Origin: Chrysemys picta bellii
Taxonomy: Eukaryota > Chordata > Testudines > Emydidae
Assembly: GCF_011386835.1 (NCBI RefSeq)
Contig: NC_088791.1
Location: 10,354,998 to 10,418,997 of the forward strand
DNA: 64,000 nucleotides
Direction of reading: 5' to 3'
The position numbers were made by a program, and so were the translations under genes. Under the pieces are notes generated by a model. The model was not told the origin of the DNA. It saw only the letters and a program-made list of their open reading frames with translations, and did not search any database. This document shows positions 58,610 through 64,000 of the stretch, in pieces (positions within the stretch are counted from its first letter, which is position 1; the number at the start of each line of letters is the position of its first letter).

Positions 58610-58822
58610 TTTGCCACTACGGTTCTGGGTCAACATGATCAAAAACCCCCAGTTCGTATTCGACATCCACAAGAACAGCATCACAGATGCCTGCCTCTCG
58701 GTGGTGGCTCAGACCTTCATGGACTCCTGTTCAACCTCGGAGCACCGTCTGGGCAAAGACTCCCCTTCCAACAAGCTTCTGTATGCCAAGGACATCCCCA
58801 GCTACAAGAATTGGGTGGAAAG
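58610..58822 (+). CDS. PLXNA4: plexin A4 exon: GAP segment 2 with the second catalytic arginine (LPLRFW)
   Basis: 213 bases: one base finishing the split cysteine, 70 codons and two bases of a split arginine at the donor (AAAG/GTGAGT). It encodes [40 protein letters not shown] and [20 protein letters not shown]. The arginine in LPLRFW (CGG, 58620-58622) matches the second GAP arginine, R1746 in plexin A numbering and R1984 in plexin B1. A final segment of about 80 residues should follow, but no match was found in the remaining 5.2 kb. Confidence 0.96.
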
Positions 58823-61800
58823 GTGAGTCCTACACTGAGGAGACGGGTTGGCATGAGCCAGAGCTGTACAATGTGGGCCTGCTCTGTCGGCAGAGGCTGC
58901 AGGCTGGCGTCCCGTGTGCTGCCGCCGGTAACGGAGCTGCACTAGAAGGCTGCAGCGCTTGGCTATTTAATTTGGTTTAAGACCCGATGGAAAGAACCAT
59001 CTGGGCCATTTAGCTTGATATGCCTCACGCCAAAGATGGACACGTCAGTGAGAGGAATACGCTGAGGTTGTTTTCAGATGTAATTTCTCTGGTGGAGAGA
59101 CTGAGGGAGACGGATAGTGTGACTGATTGGGGTTGAGTCCAGCCACCCAGTCCGGGAAGGATGGCTCCATGTTCTACGCATTGGGTTTGGATTCTCTACA
59201 CACTGTAAAGCCAACAGTGCAAATCCTGGCTAAGCTGCCTTGTTTACCTTCTGAGGCTAATAGATTTCCATGCAGGTGACCATGTGTTGGGTCCTTTGGA
59301 TGAAACCCTGAAGAACAAAGGGACTGGCTACTTTGGAATTAAAGCTCTCCAGGCATTATCTGACAGAGCAGGGGTTTGCCCAAACACCCTAACCATAAAC
59401 TCCCCCACCTGCATATTCACTGCTGTGCAGTGGACTAGGCACTCTCCCAGTTCCTATCTGCATGGTTCAGTCAGTGCTTTGTGCCGTTAATGTAAGATCT
59501 TTCTTTTCATCTTAATAATAGAGAACTAGATCTTGTGGGACTAGCTCTGGCAAAGCTCCTATGGACTTCAGTAGGAGTTTGCTTGAGGACGCTTTGTAGA
59601 ATTTAATACATAGTTTCTTTTCCAATATCCCCATGTTTGCTAGGCATTACTGACAGTTTTTGGAAATACACAGCTGGAACATGCTTGCTGTACACTAAAC
59701 ATGGAGCCAAGGTTAACATCAGAGAGTTCATATAAAACTGTGCACAGTTTTAAACAATTATTCAGCTGGCTGGATAGATAGATATTGTCTACAGTTGATC
59801 ACACACCACACTGGTTCCTATGAATTCGTTGCTATTGTAACTATACCTGTGAATATCATAGTATATTTCTTTTAATGGCGGGGTTAGTCGTTCTGATATG
59901 TCAGCGAAAGGAGACCATAGCTGGTTAAAGGTTTCTATGCTGTAGTCAGAGTTAAATGAAATCCTTTCTAATGCAGCTACTGTCGGTTACTGATTTGTCC
60001 AGACAATTATTTTTAGCAGCGGTTTAGACACTTCCATTTTTTACGAATGTAGTTTCTTAGCAACCAGTCGGGCACTTAGGAGCTACCTTGCTTAATTATG
60101 ACCTATTTCTTATACTGTGCCCAAGTTTTCTCATATGTAAAGAGCTTGGGACCGAGCTGTATTTGGACACTGGGAATGAGATATGGAGATATTTATTTGT
60201 GGATTGTGCATTCAGGTCACGCGACCTAAAGATGTTATGATCTGGTAGCTCTTCGGTGGTCTGTGTGAAATGGGACGTTGGTTTCAATGGACAGATACCT
60301 AGCTCACACCCTCCACTGCAACTTGTAGGGTCATTCCCATTAGCTGTCAGCCGATAGGTCCAAGGAATGAAAGGGTCATGGTGACCAAAGTCCCTTTCCA
60401 TCCCTAGAGGAGTCTCTGTCCTTCGGGTTGTGGGGTGAGGGCACTTTGGTGGGAAAGGGGGGGTATGGAGAGCTTGTCCCAGTGCTGTCCCTCTTCTCTG
60501 GATAAATAGGTAGCTTCAGTTTCCAGGGCTTATACCAGCACTGTATTCATTAAAACTGGATTGTGTGGAAGGCTGATCCCCAGCAGTAGGTGTTACTCTT
60601 TCCTGGAAGCTTTCCCAGAACAACTGGATGAGTTTGCATTCATAAATCAGGTGCATCAGAGCTCCCGCTGCTAGTTAATATTGCCAGCTTTTATCTGAGA
60701 CAGACCCAGGAGCTGCTGGGGTGATTTTTAATGGTGTACAAAAACTTTTCAAGGTTCCTTGCTGCTGTATTAGCTGAAGCCCAAAGCAGGTTGTGAGTCT
60801 GTTAATATCAACGTCGATTTTGCCCCTCTTGTCTTTTCTGAAATGCAAATGCCTGGCTCTGAGATGCACAACGCACCTAGAATGAGGATGGTTGTTGCTT
60901 CCATCTCAGAGAAACCAGCAAGCGGCGTCTAGATGCTAGGGTGGTGGGTGTGTTAAGGATGGAAGATAGGACTGATTTGCACCCAACTCCTAATGAATTC
61001 CTTGCTACTTTTTTACAGCCAGGTAGGGTGTGAGTTATGCCAGTTAATGCAGTAGTCACCGTCAACTGACAGGATCGTCACTCAAGACAGTTGGGTTTTA
61101 AAGACAGGGTAGGAGTCAATGCCAAGATAACTGGAGTCACAGCCAGAGAGTTTCTGAGTTGCTAAGGAGTTTGCCAGAAGGAACCTGAAATCAGATGAAT
61201 TGTCCTGTGTAGGAACATTAGAGCTAAAAGTGATTGTGCATGGGTGCTTGGTGACAATATCTATCTGGAGGAACTGTGGAGCAAAAGCAAGGTATCTGTC
61301 CTAGCATGCATCTCTCTAAAATTAAGCTAATTTAGCTAGCCCATCCCAGATACTCCTGTGCTCCAAGCCATCTGTGACACACACCCCCAGCAGCCCCATG
61401 TGCCCCTCACTGTCTGTCTCCTGACCAGGCCCAACAGGTGCCGTGAAGAAGGCACTGCAGGTTCTTTCTTTTCCCTATGGTAGCTGAGGCTGGCCGGGAG
61501 CGGCTGCTCTCTTCTACCGCCACAGTGCCCTCTGGTCGGCAAAAGGCGGGACTGCAGCAACTTCCCAGCAAAAGCTATTTTCTGCGGGAACAATTAAAAT
61601 TATCCACAGCACATGAATTATGCGCATGCACAGTGGCACAGAATTCCCCCAGGAATACATGGTACATGTTTCAAGCAGAACATCCAGCAGCACCTGGTGA
61701 AAGTAAGTGCTGGGCATGGATGAGCACCTAGGCAAAATACTACCCATGCAGAGCTTGGGCTGTGGGTGCAGAATGGGAGGGAACAAAAGCAGGTTCAGAC

Positions 61801-62267
61801 CCTGACATATTCCCAGCTTGCTCTTCTGGGCCCATGGGGAGCTTGGTTTAAAAGGTCTTCTACATTTCAGTGCTGCTGGGCATGGAGCTGAGCTCCAACC
61901 AGAACCCCGATCTGAACAGCCCCGAGATTTGGAAGAGCTGAGTTCTGGATTCAGTCTCTGTAGCTGAGGCCGCCTCTGGATGAAAACATGCAGCAAAACT
62001 AGCTAGAGCCAGCCAGAGCTTGGGCCTCTCTGGCACAAAAGGTGAAGGTAGGATGGGGCAGGAGAAAGAGACAGAGAACACAGGAAAAGACAACCAGGTC
62101 CATTTTTGTGTGTTTGTGTGTGTGAACCAGCAATACTCAACCTGTGGTTCTAGAGTGACAGGTGGCTTTTCAAGACCCAAGATGTGCTGCTGTCATCTGA
62201 TTGGAGCTCTTCCTTTCTCTGCAGCTGGACGGAGGGGGAAGGACAGAGGAGAGAGTGGGCCTGTTGC

Positions 62268-62344
62268 CGATCTCAGCTACACTGGTGTAACGCCGTAGGC
62301 TTCACTGGAGTCACCCTGGATTTACATCAGCGGAGCTGAGATCA
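62268..62344. repeat. 80-base palindromic element, copy 6
   Basis: CGATCTCAGCTACACTGGTG at the left and ATCAGCGGAGCTGAGATCAG at the right form inverted arms. Confidence 0.6.
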
Positions 62345-63349
62345 GAACCTTTCCAAGTTTGCGTCAGTGCCGATATTGCCCCTTTGAGCCTAGAAATCCT
62401 GGGGATTTGGGAGCACTTATCGTAATCCCAGAGCACTGAGAAGGGGAATGTGTTCTGACTGGGACCGGCTCATTAGCATTCACTAGCGCTGGAAATATGA
62501 CAAAGGGCTGCGGCTGACCTTTCGTTTCTCTCCACGCTGCCAAATTTATGATAACACTTGTTTGAACTTCATTAACACGGCTTAATTGCATTCGTCACAA
62601 TCAATACATCGTTGCCGTACAGACGCCTGTGGCATGAAGGCAGGAACGCAGGGACCCAAAAGGGGGCAGTGGGACAAAAGACCAAAAGCCACTGTACGTT
62701 TCCATCTTATACCCAGGCATCGCATTAAGCATTTAAGATACACGCGGTGGCACAAAGGAAAGATCAAGTGCTTCCCTCTCACCCCTGATGCTCCTCTGCG
62801 GTCTCTTACTCTGCAGTAGCAGGAACTACTCTGAGTAAATGGTGACGTGAAATTTATGAGCTTTATTTTAGACACACTCTTACCCCTTCCAGATTCTGCC
62901 ATCAAAGAAATTGAAGTCTCAACCTGGGTGGATTGAGTCTGGGGCCAGGAGACAATTGTTCTGCTATGTTTGAAGTGAACTGGACAAGGGGTTCCTGAAT
63001 TATGATACCCTAAAATCCAGGTGTTCAACAGAGTTTGAAAAGCTGGCTCACCTCTTCGGGCCATTTGACAGCCAGAAAAGAGAGCTAGTTATGAAATGGA
63101 CTGACCTAGTGCAACAACAACTTCTTCGCGGAGTAAACTCTAATTCTAAAAAATTATTGAGACTTTAAAGAGTAACATCAGGGTGGTTCACCAGCTCCAA
63201 GGAGTTCAGAAGAGAGCTCAAAGGACTGCTGGAAATTTCAGCTTCCACTTTAAACAACAGTGAGTTTCTAGCCCTTGCCCTGGCACCGAGGGGGCTCAAA
63301 AGGTAACTGATCACTAGGGAGGGGGCTTGTCAATAGAAATAATAATAAT

Positions 63350-63545
63350 AACCAGCTCTTGTCACCTGTAGAGCTCAAAGGAGGTCAGTATCATTAGTCC
63401 CATTGTTACAGATGGGAAAACTGAGGCATGAAGTGGGGAAGTGACTTGCCAAAGATCAACAAGCAGGCCCATGGCAGAACAGGGACTAGAACTTATTTCT
63501 CCTAAGTGCCAGTCCAGTGCTATACCCACTAGGCCATGCTGCCTC
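63350..63545 (-). repeat. MIR-like tRNA-derived SINE, antisense
   Basis: TGTTACAGATGGGAAAACTG, AAGTGACTTGCCAAAGATCA and the tRNA-like head CCACTAGGCCATGCTGCCTC, in antisense order. Confidence 0.65.
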
Positions 63546-64000
63546 CAGCGGAAGGCTGGCGTTATTCAGATGAGCTGAGATCCACTTTAAGGAAGCGATG
63601 CTCACCAATTAGAAACTTCTAATCTTTTCATCACAGATCCCAACATGAGAACAGAGAGTGGGAGCCACCTCAGATTAAATCACTTGGTTCATCTATTCAA
63701 CGGCAGGCTGGAAGGGGGTGCATCCCTGTGCTGCCTGTCCTGTCCTTCCTAGCCCCACTTCTTCCCTTTTGCAGAACTCCTCAAATGCTCATTGGCTCTG
63801 GAATGTAGGATGCCTGCAGGAAGCGTGTGGGGGCTGGGCTGGGCAGGGAGCTTACAGAGGTGCTGGGGGACCAGTGGAGATGGGAGCATGGGCAGGCAGC
63901 AGAAATGGGACAGTGGAAAGGGGAGGCAGACTGTATTCGCAAGTGTACAATATATGGCCCTCCAAGGGTCTTTAATGAGCAGATGTTCGTTCCTTTCTCC

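Larger units (their letters stand above)
58823..64000. other. intron running off the window, at least 5.2 kb
   Basis: No exon matching the plexin carboxy terminus was found. A palindromic element (62268-62344) and a MIR-like SINE (63350-63545) are present. 59700-61000 is AT-richer and unassigned. Confidence 0.6.

Noticed and set aside
58823..64000. final plexin exon
   Set aside because: No stretch encodes the expected YY-DI-K-PAISDQDM-type start or a matching frame, so it is taken to lie beyond the window.

Overview
The window is vertebrate genomic DNA carrying the 3' half of one large plus-strand gene, a class A plexin. The best paralogue match, from memory of the family, is PLXNA4. Thirteen consecutive coding exons lie between 1139 and 58822. 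All are flanked by AG/GT, all keep one reading frame, and together they encode about 728 residues. They cover the last IPT/TIG repeats of the ectodomain, the single transmembrane helix, the juxtamembrane coiled coil, the first GAP segment, the inserted Rho-GTPase-binding domain and most of the second GAP segment. The exons for the semaphorin domain and earlier repeats lie upstream of base 1. The last coding segment (about 80 residues) and the 3' UTR lie beyond base 64000.

The repeats point to a sauropsid, most likely a turtle. There are many CR1 LINE tails ending in ATTCTATG-type 8-mers, the short retroposon carrying TTGTGGCACCTTAGAGAC that I associate with turtles, tRNA-derived MIR-like SINEs, and many short hAT-type elements with 8-bp target duplications. 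No second protein-coding gene was found on either strand.

Layout. 1-2564: two IPT exons. 2565-9631: transmembrane and first juxtamembrane exons, with a 6.1-kb intron holding an inverted retroposon hairpin, a hAT MITE and a 5S-derived SINE. 9632-22182: three GAP exons separated by introns rich in minisatellites, including a 70-bp dimeric array and an 0.8-kb G-rich 34-bp array. 22183-35777: a 13.6-kb intron packed with CR1 tails, a duplicated 126-bp segment, a triple-hairpin element and a 1.08-kb hAT element. 35778-50408: Rho-binding-domain exons and the start of the second GAP segment. 50409-58822: two more GAP exons. 58823-64000: intron.

The GAP is built from two segments on either side of the Rho-binding domain. 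The first arginine pair is encoded across the 14731/19180 junction, and the second catalytic arginine is at 58620-58622. Nothing here resembles a new multi-gene system. The unusual content is repeat architecture and possible splicing signals.
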